The notes beneath the pieces are model-generated. The model was not told the DNA's origin and ran no database searches. It saw only the letters and a program-made list of their open reading frames with translations. A stretch of DNA of 64,000 nucleotides from Amycolatopsis mongoliensis (GTDB lineage Bacteria; Actinomycetota; Actinomycetes; Mycobacteriales; Pseudonocardiaceae): assembly GCF_030285665.1 (NCBI RefSeq), contig NZ_CP127295.1, forward strand, positions 8,370,001-8,434,000. Direction: 5' to 3'. Positions within the stretch are counted from its first letter, which is position 1. Every line of letters begins with the position of its first letter. The translations under genes were made by a program, and so were the position numbers. Shown here piece after piece: positions 31,404-39,219 of this stretch.

Positions 31404-32326
31404 GACGCCTTCAGCGCCTTCTCCAGCTCGGCGCGCGTCATCTTCGACCGCCCCTTCACCCCTTGCTCGCGGGCGAGCTTGTCGAGGTCGGTCTTGGACA
31501 GGCCGGCGAGGTCGGGGCCCTTCTTCTTCGTCGTCTTCTTGCCGCCGCCCTTGCGGTTCTTCACGCTGCGCGAGAGCGCCTCGAACAGGTCGACGACGTC
31601 GGCCGACGGCTCCGGCTCCTCCTCGTGGGCGATCTCCTTGCCCTGCTTCTTGGCCTTGATCAGCTCCTCGACGCGCTCGGAGTACTCGTCGCGGTAGTCG
31701 CCGGGCTTCCACGGCGCCGTCATCTCGTCGACGAGCGCGAGCGCCATGTCGAGCTCCTTGGGCCGCGGCTTCGGCAGGCTGGGCAGGCCGCCCATGACGT
31801 CCTTCGGCTTCCGCAGGTCCGCGACGAAGTGCAGGGTGTTGAGCACCATGACGTCCTCGCCGGCCCGGATCGCACAGAGGTACTCCTTGCCGCGCAACAC
31901 GAACTTCGCGACGCCGGCCTTCTCGCTGCGGTCCATCGCCTGCAGCAGCAGGCCGTACGCCTTGGCGAAGTCCTCCTTCGCCGGCTTGAGCCAGTACGTG
32001 CGGTCGTAGAACCACGGATCGATCTCGTCGAGCTCGACGAACTGCTCGATGTCGATCCGCCGGGACCGTTCGGGGGCGATCTCGTCCAGCTCGTCGGGCT
32101 CGACGAGCACGTGGTCACCCCCACCGAGGTCGTAGCCCTTGACGATCTCGTCCTGGGTCACCTCGTCGCCGGTCCGCTCGTTCACCCGGCGGTTGCGGAT
32201 CCGGTCCGACGTCCCGCGCTCGAACTGGTGGAAGTGGATCGTGTGGTCCGCCACCGCCGGGTACAGCTCCACCGGCACGGTGACCAACCCCAGGCTCAGC
32301 GCGCCGCTCCACACCGGTCTGGCCAT
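31400..32326 (-). CDS. ku: NHEJ end-binding protein Ku
   Basis: 308 residues. The Ku core (1-~255) begins MARPVWSGALSLGLVTVPVELY and contains YDRTYWLKPAKEDFAKAYGLL and EMTAPWKPGDYRDEY. The C-terminal tail is Lys-rich (GGGKKTTKKKG) and ends in a ~35-residue SAP/Rho-N-like helix pair (LSKTDLDKLAREQGVKGRSK, then MTRAELEKAL), which may bind DNA. It forms a homodimeric ring on broken DNA ends and recruits the ligase. ATG 32326 has GAGGAGG upstream. A SigF-type promoter lies 24 bases upstream and would serve the whole operon. Confidence 0.95.
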   Translation of the reverse strand: MARPVWSGALSLGLVTVPVELYPAVADHTIHFHQFERGTSDRIRNRRVNERTGDEVTQDEIVKGYDLGGGDHVLVEPDELDEIAPERSRRIDIEQFVELDEIDPWFYDRTYWLKPAKEDFAKAYGLLLQAMDRSEKAGVAKFVLRGKEYLCAIRAGEDVMVLNTLHFVADLRKPKDVMGGLPSLPKPRPKELDMALALVDEMTAPWKPGDYRDEYSERVEELIKAKKQGKEIAHEEEPEPSADVVDLFEALSRSVKNRKGGGKKTTKKKGPDLAGLSKTDLDKLAREQGVKGRSKMTRAELEKALKAS

Positions 32327-32350
32327 GTCTCGACCTCCTCACCGGCAGCG

Positions 32351-32376
32351 ATACCCGCGTGGACGCCGCCCGAAAC
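32351..32376 (-). promoter_or_regulatory. SigF-type promoter for Ku operon
   Basis: On the minus strand GTTT (32376-32373), 16-base spacer, GGGTAT (32356-32351). Both elements match the SigF/SigB consensus exactly. Confidence 0.7.
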
Positions 32377-32470
32377 GCGGCGTCGTCGCGGTGCGTGACG
32401 AACGGTGGCCCGGGAACGCCGGAGCCCGCCGGGACCGGGTGGTCTCGGCGGGCTCCGGGTGCGTCGTGCG

Positions 32471-32668
32471 TCAGGCGACTTCGCTGCTGCGGCCGCCGGA
32501 CCGGTGCAGGCCCAGCATGTCGAGCAGCTGCGCGCAGTCTTCGGGGTCCTTGGCGTTCGCCGCGACGGCCAGCGCGGCCTTGCGCCGGGTCGCGGCCTGT
32601 GCCGGCGTGTCCTCGCCCTCGAGGAGGAGGTCCGCCACCGGTCGCAGGTCGTTCCGCTTGTCTCGCAT
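32471..32668 (-). CDS. Small acidic/basic hypothetical protein
   Basis: 65 residues, helical and charged (RDKRNDLRPVADLLLEGED, then Ala-rich helix, then DPEDCAQLLDMLGLH). A strong GGAGGGGAG ribosome site precedes ATG 32668, which is the main reason to call it. No family recognised. A SigF-like promoter lies 46 bases upstream, and it is flanked by the Ku operon, so a stress role is possible. Confidence 0.6.
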   Translation of the reverse strand: MRDKRNDLRPVADLLLEGEDTPAQAATRRKAALAVAANAKDPEDCAQLLDMLGLHRSGGRSSEVA

Positions 32669-32713
32669 GTTCCGCTCCCCTCCGGCAATCTCCGGTCAAC
32701 GTCCGCCGGCCGA

Positions 32714-32739
32714 CTACCCGGTCTCATCCCACCCGACAC
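32714..32739 (-). promoter_or_regulatory. Possible SigF-type promoter for small gene
   Basis: On the minus strand GTGT (32739-32736), 16-base spacer, GGGTAG (32719-32714); one mismatch in each element. Confidence 0.4.
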
Positions 32740-32857
32740 AAGAGGCACCGAACGGGTTCCAGGAGACGGCCGACACTAGGCCGAACGAGTGAATTCACCG
32801 GGTTCCGGCCAGGAAACCGGCAAGGTGTGTGAGACCCACGTCACACCAGGAGGCCGG

Positions 32858-33055
32858 ATGGGCACCCAGATCCGCATCAGCCGTGAGGACGGGTCGCTCC
32901 CCTGCGAAGTCTGCGGCTTCCCGACGATGCACGTGGCCCGGGTCGTGGCCGACGACGGGACCGTGCTCGGGCGGACCCTGGTCTGCACGACCTGCCAGCG
33001 CAGCAGGCACCGGCCCGACGCGATGGCCGAGTCCGACGTGCCCCCGGCGACCTGA
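32858..33055 (+). CDS. Small zinc-ribbon-like protein
   Basis: 65 residues with two Cys pairs, CEVCGF (about residues 17-20) and CTTCQ (about 45-48), spaced like a zinc ribbon. AGGAGG precedes ATG 32858. The sequence between the pairs (THVARVVADDG-like beta turn) fits a small treble/ribbon fold. No family name can be assigned; a nucleic-acid or protein-binding accessory role is a guess. Confidence 0.65.
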   Translation: MGTQIRISREDGSLPCEVCGFPTMHVARVVADDGTVLGRTLVCTTCQRSRHRPDAMAESDVPPAT

Positions 33056-33105
33056 CGCGCCAGGACGCCTCGCGTACCCGGAGACACGGGTACCGGAGCC
33101 GCGGG

Positions 33106-33837
33106 TCACGCCGTCGTGGTCGCGACCGCCTCCACGAACTCCGCCGCCACCTCGTGCAGCTTCCGGTTGCCGTCCTGGGAGCGCTTCACCAGCCGCTGGA
33201 ACGCCTCTTCCGCGGTGATCCGGTGCGCGGCCATGAGGATCCCCTTGGCCTGGTCGATCACCGCCCGCGTCTCGAGCGCCCGGTTCAGCTGGTCGATCAG
33301 CTCGCGGGCCGCGAAGTACCGGCGCGCGCTGCGCAGGCCGAAGACCACCGTCGCCGTGTACAGCTCGAGGATCTTCGTGCCCAGCTCGCTGAAACCGTGC
33401 TCGCCGAAGCCGAACAGGTTCACCGCGCCGGACATGTCTTCGTCCACGGTCAGCGGCGCGGCCAGGAAGCTGGCCACGCCCAGCTGTTCGGCCTTCGACA
33501 CGAACTGCGGCCACACGTCACCCACCGCCCCGACGCCGACGCGCACCGGCTGCCCGGTCTCGGCCGCCCGCAGGCACGGACCGTCCCCGATCCGGTACTG
33601 CTCGCGGTCGAAGTTCACCGCCCGCTGGTCGGTGCTGGCCACCGTCTCCGGCAGGCCTTCGCGCACCAGGGTGATGCTCGCCATGTCGGCCCCCGGCACC
33701 ACCTGCACCACGTGGTCGCACACCGCCTGCAGCATCTGGCCCAGGTCGAGCTCCGAGTCCAGCATCACGGTGAGGGATTCCATCGCGACGGTGACTTCGT
33801 CCAGCCGCGCGGTGAGCTGCTCATGGCCGCCCGTCAT
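33106..33837 (-). CDS. GAF-ANTAR antiterminator
   Basis: 243 residues: GAF domain about 20-165 (VVPGADMASITLVREG, RIGDGPCLRAAETGQPV) and C-terminal ANTAR domain about 180-240 (ALETRAVIDQAKGILMAAHR, ITAEEAFQRLVKRSQD). ANTAR proteins bind paired RNA hexaloops and prevent termination; the GAF part presumably senses a ligand or redox signal. Start ATG 33837 (AGGGGCG upstream); a GTG at 33903 is possible. The 298 bases upstream hold no other gene. Similar in plan to the protein at 41440-42240. Confidence 0.87.
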   Translation of the reverse strand: MTGGHEQLTARLDEVTVAMESLTVMLDSELDLGQMLQAVCDHVVQVVPGADMASITLVREGLPETVASTDQRAVNFDREQYRIGDGPCLRAAETGQPVRVGVGAVGDVWPQFVSKAEQLGVASFLAAPLTVDEDMSGAVNLFGFGEHGFSELGTKILELYTATVVFGLRSARRYFAARELIDQLNRALETRAVIDQAKGILMAAHRITAEEAFQRLVKRSQDGNRKLHEVAAEFVEAVATTTA

Positions 33838-34016
33838 CCTGGTGACGCCCCTCTTCTTGTTCTCAGGGCGCTCTGGACCAGGGAGGACCCGGGCGCGCGC
33901 CACTAGTGGGCCGCTAGCGCTTTAACGGGTCCAGCGCGAGATTACTGCATCCCGGTCAGCGCGGGCACAAGCGGTCACCACGGCAGTGCGCCACCCGCCC
34001 GTTCGGAGCAACGACG

Positions 34017-34041
34017 GTTGCGGGCCGCTCGCACGGGGTTA
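34017..34041 (+). promoter_or_regulatory. Possible SigF-type promoter for STAS gene
   Basis: GTTG-N15-GGGTTA, about 95 bases before the STAS start; one mismatch in -35 and two in -10. Confidence 0.3.
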
Positions 34042-34135
34042 GGCTCGGGCGATCGGTTCAGCACAGCAGCCGGCTCGGAACACCTCGAGCGCGGCGCCCC
34101 CGGCCCGCGCGGTACCAGGACGGCGGCGAACCGGC

Positions 34136-34501
34136 ATGAAAGTCCCCCGACCACGAAATCCTCGCTTGCGGCTGCGCACGACGTGGCCGGCTCCGCACGC
34201 GGTGCTGATCACCGTCCGCGGAGCCCTCGACACCGGGACGGCCGGTGACCTGGCCGCCCTGGTTTCGGACCGCCTGTGGGCGACCCCGGAGCGGCTGGTC
34301 CTCGACCTGTCCGAAGTGGACTTCCTCGGTGTGGCGGGTGTCCGGGTGCTGCTGCACACGGCGTTGCAGGCCGAGCAGAACGGCACGGACCTGCTGGTGG
34401 CGACCGGGACGAACCCGATGGTCCGCCGGGCCCTGCGGGTGACCGAGGCCGACCGGCGGCTCGCGACCTCCGCCCAGCGCCCCGAGCCCGCACCGGCCTG
34501 A
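34136..34501 (+). CDS. STAS-domain anti-sigma antagonist-like protein
   Basis: 121 residues, a single STAS domain (HAVLITVRGALDTGTAGDLA, then LVLDLSEVDFLGVAGVRVLL). In SpoIIAA/RsbV-type antagonists the loop reads DSSG, with the Ser before Gly phosphorylated by the partner kinase; here it is GVAG, so that phosphorylation site is missing. It could be a constitutive antagonist or have another partner. The nearest kinase-type protein is RsbW-like, at 37818. The ribosome site is weak. The C-terminal ~15 residues are polar and Pro-rich. Confidence 0.8.
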   Translation: MKVPRPRNPRLRLRTTWPAPHAVLITVRGALDTGTAGDLAALVSDRLWATPERLVLDLSEVDFLGVAGVRVLLHTALQAEQNGTDLLVATGTNPMVRRALRVTEADRRLATSAQRPEPAPA

Positions 34502-34526
34502 GCAGCCGCCGGACCGCGGCGGGCGG

Positions 34527-36293
34527 TCAGCGCGACGAACCCGCGGTGCCGGCGTGTCCCTCCCGCGACCGAGGCGGGCTCATGCCGCGGTCCATCGCCC
34601 TGGCCTGGGCGCGCTTCGACCGGACGTGCCGCTCCTCCTCCATCCGCTCGACCACTTCCGGGTGGTGCAGCTCGAACGCGGGCCGCTCCGACCGGATGCG
34701 CGGCAGGTCCAGGAAGTTGTGCCGCGGGGGCGGGCACGTCGTCGCCCATTCGAGGCTGTTGCCGTAGCCCCACGGGTCGTCGACCAGGACCTGCTCGCCG
34801 TAGCGGTAGCTCTTCACCACGTTCCAGATGAACGGCAGGGTCGATGCGCCCAGGAGGAACGCGCCGATCGTGGAGATCGTGTTCAGGGTGGTGAAGCCGT
34901 CGGTGGGCAGGTAGTCGGCGTACCGGCGCGGCATGCCCATGTCGCCCAGCCAGTGCTGGATCAGGAACGTGGTGTGGAAGCCGATGAACGTCGTCCAGAA
35001 GTGCCACTTGCCTAGTGCCTCGTCGAGCATCCGGCCGGTCATCTTCGGGAACCAGAAGTAGATCCCGGCGAACGTCGCGAACACGATCGTGCCGAACAGC
35101 ACGTAGTGGAAGTGGGCGACGACGAAGTAGGAGTCGGTGACGTGGAAGTCCAGCGGCGGCGACGCCAGGATCACGCCGGTGAGGCCGCCGAAGAGGAACG
35201 TGACCATGAAGCCGACCGACCACAGCATCGGTGTCTCAAAGGTCAGGTGGCCCTTCCACATCGTGCCGATCCAGTTGAAGAACTTGATCCCGGTCGGGAC
35301 GGCGATGAAGAACGTCATGATGGAGAAGAACGGCAGCAGCACCGCGCCGGTGGCGAACATGTGGTGCGCCCACACCGCCGCCGAGAGCGCGGTGATCGCG
35401 ATCGTGGCGAACACCATCAGCCGGTAGCCGTAGAGCGGTTTGCGGCTGAACACCGGGACGATCTCGGTGACGATCCCGAAGTAGGGCAGCGCCACGATGT
35501 AGACCTCGGGGTGGCCGAAGAACCAGAACAGGTGCTGGAACATGATCGCCCCGCCGTTGCCGGGGTCGAACACGTGCGCTCCGAGCCGGCGGTCCGCTTC
35601 GAGCCCGAACAGCGCGGCGGTGAGGATCGGGAACGCCAGCAGGATGAGGATGGCGGTGAACAGGATGTTCCAGGTGAACAGCGGCATCCGCCACATCGTC
35701 ATCCCGGGGCAGCGCAGGCAGACGATCGTGGTGATCATGTTGACCGCGCCGAGGATGGTGCCGAGCCCGGACACGATCAGGCCCATGATCCACAGGTCGC
35801 CGCCGACGCCTGGGGAGTGGATGGCGTTGGACAGCGGCGTGTAGGCCGTCCAGCCGAAGTCGGGCGCGCCGCCCGGGGTGAGGAACGAGCTGATCACGAT
35901 CAGCCCGCCGAACAGGTAGAGCCAGTAGGCGAAGCCGTTGAGCCGCGGGAACGCGACGTCAGGTGCGCCGATCTGCAGCGGCAGGATGTAGTTGGCGAAC
36001 CCGAAGAGGTTCGGGGTGGCGTAGAGCAGCAGCATGATCGTGCCGTGCATGGTGAACAGCTGGTTGTACTGCTCGGGCGAGAGGAACTGCAGCCCGGGGC
36101 GGGCCAGTTCGCCGCGCATCAGCAGTGCCATCGCGCCGCCCGCCATGAAGAAGGCGAACGACGTGGTCAGGTACAGCAGCCCGATCTGCTTCGGGTCGGT
36201 GGTGCGCAGCAGGCCCAGCAGCACGCTGCCCTTGGGGCCCCGCCGCGCCACCGCCAGGGGCACCGCCCGCAGCGTCGGCTTCACGTCGGTCAT
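34527..36293 (-). CDS. ctaD: Cytochrome c oxidase subunit I (aa3-type)
   Basis: 588 residues, twelve predicted membrane spans. Haem and copper ligands are visible: MHGTIM (low-spin haem His), [17 protein letters not shown] (Cu-B His and cross-linked Tyr), HH in [10 protein letters not shown] and HFHYVLFGT (high-spin and low-spin haem His). It reduces oxygen to water at the cytoplasmic membrane. ATG 36293 has GGGAG upstream. No other oxidase subunit or cytochrome gene is adjacent, so this is a stand-alone copy, as many actinobacteria have. C-terminal ~60 residues are charged and cytoplasmic. Confidence 0.95.
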   Translation of the reverse strand: MTDVKPTLRAVPLAVARRGPKGSVLLGLLRTTDPKQIGLLYLTTSFAFFMAGGAMALLMRGELARPGLQFLSPEQYNQLFTMHGTIMLLLYATPNLFGFANYILPLQIGAPDVAFPRLNGFAYWLYLFGGLIVISSFLTPGGAPDFGWTAYTPLSNAIHSPGVGGDLWIMGLIVSGLGTILGAVNMITTIVCLRCPGMTMWRMPLFTWNILFTAILILLAFPILTAALFGLEADRRLGAHVFDPGNGGAIMFQHLFWFFGHPEVYIVALPYFGIVTEIVPVFSRKPLYGYRLMVFATIAITALSAAVWAHHMFATGAVLLPFFSIMTFFIAVPTGIKFFNWIGTMWKGHLTFETPMLWSVGFMVTFLFGGLTGVILASPPLDFHVTDSYFVVAHFHYVLFGTIVFATFAGIYFWFPKMTGRMLDEALGKWHFWTTFIGFHTTFLIQHWLGDMGMPRRYADYLPTDGFTTLNTISTIGAFLLGASTLPFIWNVVKSYRYGEQVLVDDPWGYGNSLEWATTCPPPRHNFLDLPRIRSERPAFELHHPEVVERMEEERHVRSKRAQARAMDRGMSPPRSREGHAGTAGSSR

Positions 36294-36375
36294 CCGCAAC
36301 TCCCGTCGCCGGGCTGTCCGTACTGGGCGTATTACTCCTGCCGACGCCACTCCGCGCTCACCCGAACGGGTAGAT

Positions 36376-37338
36376 CTACTCCCGCAATGCCGGGAGCAGC
36401 TCCTTCTCGGCGAAGTCGAGGAAGCCTTCCTGCTGGTCGCCGCCGATCTGGATCAGCGCGACGTCGGTGAAGCCCGCCTTCTCGAACTCGCGGACGCCCT
36501 CGACGATCGGCTCGACGTCCGGGCCGCACGCGATCGAACCGGCGACGTCGTCCTCGCGGACGAACTGCGTAGCCCCGGTGAAACCGGCCGGACCCGGCAG
36601 CTCGGCGTTGACCTTCCAGCCCCCGGCGAACCAGCGGAACTGCTCGTGCGCCCGCTTCACGGCGGCATCGCGGTCGGTACCCCACGACACCGGCAGCTGC
36701 GCGATCTTGCGGGTCGGCCGGCCCAGCTTCGTCGCGTCCCACTCGCTCGACAGCTCGGCCTTCGGCTCGACGGCGATCATCACGTCGGCCACCGGGGCGA
36801 ACCGCTTGATCGACTGCGAACCGGACACCGCGACCCCGATCGGCGTCCGCTTCTCCGGCAGGTCCCACAGCTTCGCCGAGTCGACGCGGAAGTGCTTGCC
36901 CTCGTAGTCGAAGTAGCCGCCGTCTAACAGGCCGCCGATGATCTGCACGGCCTCGGCGAGCATGTCGTGCCGGACGTTCGCCGGCGGCCAGCCACGGCCC
37001 ACGACGTGCTCGTTGAGGTTCTCGCCCGCCCCGAGCCCGAGGGTGAACCGGCCGCCCGAGAGCGCCTGCACGGTCGCCGCCTTCTGCGCGACCACCGCCG
37101 GGTGGTAGCGCATGGTCGGGCAGGTCACGAACGTCATCAGCTCGGCGCGATCGGTGACCTGCGTCACGGCGCCCAGCACGCTCCAGGCGTAGGGCGAGTG
37201 CCCCTGCTCGGCCAGCCAGGGCGAGTAGTGGTCGCTCATGACCTCGAAGTCGAAGCCGGCCTGTTCCGCACCGGCGGCGAACCGGACCAGTTCGTTCGGC
37301 CCGGTCTGCTCGGTCATCAGCGTGTAGCCGATCCGCAT
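36376..37338 (-). CDS. F420-dependent LLM-class oxidoreductase
   Basis: 320 residues, luciferase-like barrel close to F420-dependent glucose-6-phosphate dehydrogenase-like proteins of the TIGR03557 type ([59 protein letters not shown]). F420 binding is inferred from the family. The substrate is unknown. ATG 37338 has AAGGAGG at ideal spacing. A SigF-type promoter lies 27 bases upstream, back to back with the sigF operon promoter. Confidence 0.87.
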   Translation of the reverse strand: MRIGYTLMTEQTGPNELVRFAAGAEQAGFDFEVMSDHYSPWLAEQGHSPYAWSVLGAVTQVTDRAELMTFVTCPTMRYHPAVVAQKAATVQALSGGRFTLGLGAGENLNEHVVGRGWPPANVRHDMLAEAVQIIGGLLDGGYFDYEGKHFRVDSAKLWDLPEKRTPIGVAVSGSQSIKRFAPVADVMIAVEPKAELSSEWDATKLGRPTRKIAQLPVSWGTDRDAAVKRAHEQFRWFAGGWKVNAELPGPAGFTGATQFVREDDVAGSIACGPDVEPIVEGVREFEKAGFTDVALIQIGGDQQEGFLDFAEKELLPALRE

Positions 37339-37365
37339 CGGCGCCTCCTTTCGGTCCTGCCCCGC

Positions 37366-37390
37366 GTACCCGCTCCCCGGCGTGGGTAAC
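37366..37390 (-). promoter_or_regulatory. SigF-type promoter for F420 oxidoreductase gene
   Basis: On the minus strand GTTA (37390-37387), 15-base spacer, GGGTAC (37371-37366), 27 bases before the ATG. Confidence 0.6.
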
Positions 37391-37439
37391 CGGCTCGTCG
37401 CCGGCGGGTCGATCCCGCTGCGCACCGCCCGGAAGTGAC

Positions 37440-37464
37440 GTTTATCCGGTGATCGACCGGGTAC
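37440..37464 (+). promoter_or_regulatory. SigF-type promoter for the sigF operon
   Basis: GTTT (37440-37443), 15-base spacer, GGGTAC (37459-37464), 27 bases before the first gene. Exact -35 and near-exact -10; it implies autoregulation by SigF. Confidence 0.7.
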
Positions 37465-37491
37465 TCGACGCGGGAGACGAAGGGAGCGGTC

Positions 37492-37821
37492 ATGCCTCAG
37501 GCGTGGAGCAAGAAGCGCGAGCGCCAGTACGAGCACGTCAAGGACTCGGCCGAGGACCGGGGAGCCGGCCCGAAGCGGGCGAAGGAGATCGCGGCCCGGA
37601 CGGTGAACAAGAACCGGGCGCAGTCGGGTGAGTCCCGCGAGGCCGGCAAGACGTCCCTCGAGGACAAGTCCCCGCAGCAGCGCGGCGGCGAACGGTCCGG
37701 CAACCGCAAGGGTCCCGGCGGCCCGACGAAGGACCAGCTGTACAACGAAGCCAAGAAGCGGAACATCAACGGCCGCTCGACGATGACCAAGAAGGAACTC
37801 GAACGGGCGCTCGGCCGGTGA
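37492..37821 (+). CDS. Small basic SAP/Rho-N-like protein
   Basis: 109 residues, highly charged. The N-terminal half (MPQAWSKKRERQYEHVKDSA, then KRAKEIAARTVNKNRAQ) resembles the actinobacterial 'plasmid stabilization' family often seen in stress islands. The last 30 residues (TKDQLYNEAKKRNINGRSTM, then TKKELERAL) form a SAP/Rho-N-like helix pair strikingly similar to the Ku tail at 31400. It probably binds nucleic acid. GGGAG precedes ATG 37492. First gene of the rsbW-sigF operon; its stop overlaps the next start as GTGA. Confidence 0.8.
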   Translation: MPQAWSKKRERQYEHVKDSAEDRGAGPKRAKEIAARTVNKNRAQSGESREAGKTSLEDKSPQQRGGERSGNRKGPGGPTKDQLYNEAKKRNINGRSTMTKKELERALGR

Positions 37822-38333
37822 CCAAACCGGAAATCCCTGACCACGAAGTGTCGTCATTCGCCCAGATGGGTAGTACCTCACGCATGGAAGAAACACGAAG
37901 CGGTAGTTCGCGCAGCGGCAAGCCGACGCTGGACGAGCTGCTCGAGGAACTGGTGGAGCTGCGCCTGCCCGCGATGGCGGAGCAGATCCCCCTCGTCCGG
38001 ATGCTCACGCACGGCGTGGTGTCGCGCGCGGACTTCGGACTGGACGCGATCGCCGACGCCAAGATGGCCGTCGACGAGGCGTGCGCCCAGCTCGTCCAGC
38101 TGGCCGAGCTCGGCACCCAGCTGCACTGCCGCTTCCGGCAGGGTCCCGACGGCCTGCACGTGACCATCTCGACGCGCTCGAGCGACCCGCGGCCCCCGAG
38201 CGACCGCACGTTCGGCTGGCACGTCCTCACCACGCTGAGCCGGTCGGTGACCGCGCACTGCGACGTCCTTCCCGGCGGAGGCGCGGGCATCGTCACGATC
38301 GAGCTGGTGCTCAACCCGGGAACGAGCGCGTGA
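37818..38333 (+). CDS. rsbW: RsbW/UsfX-like anti-sigma factor
   Basis: 171 residues. The C-terminal ~120 residues form a HATPase-type fold as in anti-SigF/SigB switch kinases: LRLPAMAEQIPLVRMLTHGV, the N-box equivalent MAVDEACAQLVQLA, and FGWHVLTTLSRSV near the end. The N-box Asn is replaced by Ala/Cys, as in actinobacterial UsfX-like proteins, so ATP binding may be altered. It should hold SigF inactive. GTG 37818 overlaps the preceding gene; ATG 37866 and 37884 are alternatives with no better ribosome site. The sigma gene start overlaps its stop. Confidence 0.8.
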   Translation: MTKPEIPDHEVSSFAQMGSTSRMEETRSGSSRSGKPTLDELLEELVELRLPAMAEQIPLVRMLTHGVVSRADFGLDAIADAKMAVDEACAQLVQLAELGTQLHCRFRQGPDGLHVTISTRSSDPRPPSDRTFGWHVLTTLSRSVTAHCDVLPGGGAGIVTIELVLNPGTSA

Positions 38334-39121
38334 GCACCGAGCGCAGAACCCTCCTCCACCGCCCGGACGAATACGCCCACTGCGAACCGCTGTTCGAAGA
38401 GCTGGGCGGGCTCGACCCCGACGACCCGCGGCGCGAGGCCGTCCGCAGCAAGCTGGTGACCGAGCTGCTGCCGCTCGCCGAGCACATCGCCACCCGCTTC
38501 TCGGGCCGCGGCGAGCCGCGCGAAGACCTGGTCCAGGTGGCGCGGATCGGCCTGATCAACGCGGTCGACCGGTTCGACCCCACCCGCGGCCACGACTTCC
38601 TGTCCTTCGCGGTGCCGACGATCATGGGCGAGGTGCGGCGGCACTTCCGGGACACCGGCTGGTCGGTGCGGGTCCCGCGGCGGCTCAAGGAGCTCCACCT
38701 GTCCCTGAGCCAGGGCTCGGCCGCGCTGTCCCAGCGCCTCGGCCGCGCGCCGACGCCGACCGAGCTGGCCGAGCACCTCAACCTGGACGTCGACGAGGTC
38801 CGCGAAGGGCTGCTGGCCGGCAACGCCTACCAGGCCCTGTCGGTCGACAAGCCGGTGCACGACGACGCCGAGGCGCTGTCGCTGGCGGACACCATGGGGG
38901 AACCCGACCACGAGATGGCCATGGTCGAGAACCACGAGGCCCTCCAGCCGCTGCTCCAGGAGCTGCCGAAGCGGGAGCGCGCGATCCTCGTGATGCGTTT
39001 CTTCGGCGGGCTGACCCAGACGCAGATCGCCGACCGCGTCGGCATCTCGCAGATGCACGTCTCCCGGCTGCTGTCGCAGACGCTGGAGCAGCTCCGCGGG
39101 AAGCTCACCGGCGAAGGCTGA
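38330..39121 (+). CDS. sigF: SigF/SigB-family sigma factor
   Basis: 263 residues, group 3 sigma factor with regions 2, 3 and 4: LVQVARIGLINAVDRFDPTR and FLSFAVPTIMGEVRRHFRD (region 2), RVPRRLKELHLSLSQGSAAL (region 3), RERAILVMRFFGGLTQTQIA and VGISQMHVSRLLSQTLEQL (region 4 helix-turn-helix). It directs RNA polymerase to stress promoters. The GTG start overlaps the rsbW stop, which couples the pair. The promoter-like pattern found across 28-46 kb fits the recognition sequence of this family. Confidence 0.93.
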   Translation: MSTERRTLLHRPDEYAHCEPLFEELGGLDPDDPRREAVRSKLVTELLPLAEHIATRFSGRGEPREDLVQVARIGLINAVDRFDPTRGHDFLSFAVPTIMGEVRRHFRDTGWSVRVPRRLKELHLSLSQGSAALSQRLGRAPTPTELAEHLNLDVDEVREGLLAGNAYQALSVDKPVHDDAEALSLADTMGEPDHEMAMVENHEALQPLLQELPKRERAILVMRFFGGLTQTQIADRVGISQMHVSRLLSQTLEQLRGKLTGEG

Positions 39122-39153
39122 GTCCCGCCGGTTCCCGTTCCTCCCCCGGCACG

Positions 39154-39208
39154 CGTCTTGAATGACTCGTTCAGGTCCTCGGACGAGGTGAATGAGTCAT
39201 TCAAGACG
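39154..39208. repeat. Palindromic TGACTCA-type repeat after sigF
   Basis: Arms 39154-39173 and 39189-39208 match at 19 of 20 positions, with an inner CCTC/GAGG stem. It separates the convergent sigF and CYTH-CHAD genes and probably terminates both. Same family as 25442-25488. Confidence 0.72.
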
Positions 39209-39219
39209 TTTCAGGCCGG

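Noticed and set aside
33176..33189. CebR-like box TGGGAGCGCTTCAC
   Set aside because: Inside the ANTAR domain coding sequence of an unrelated gene; codon-driven coincidence.
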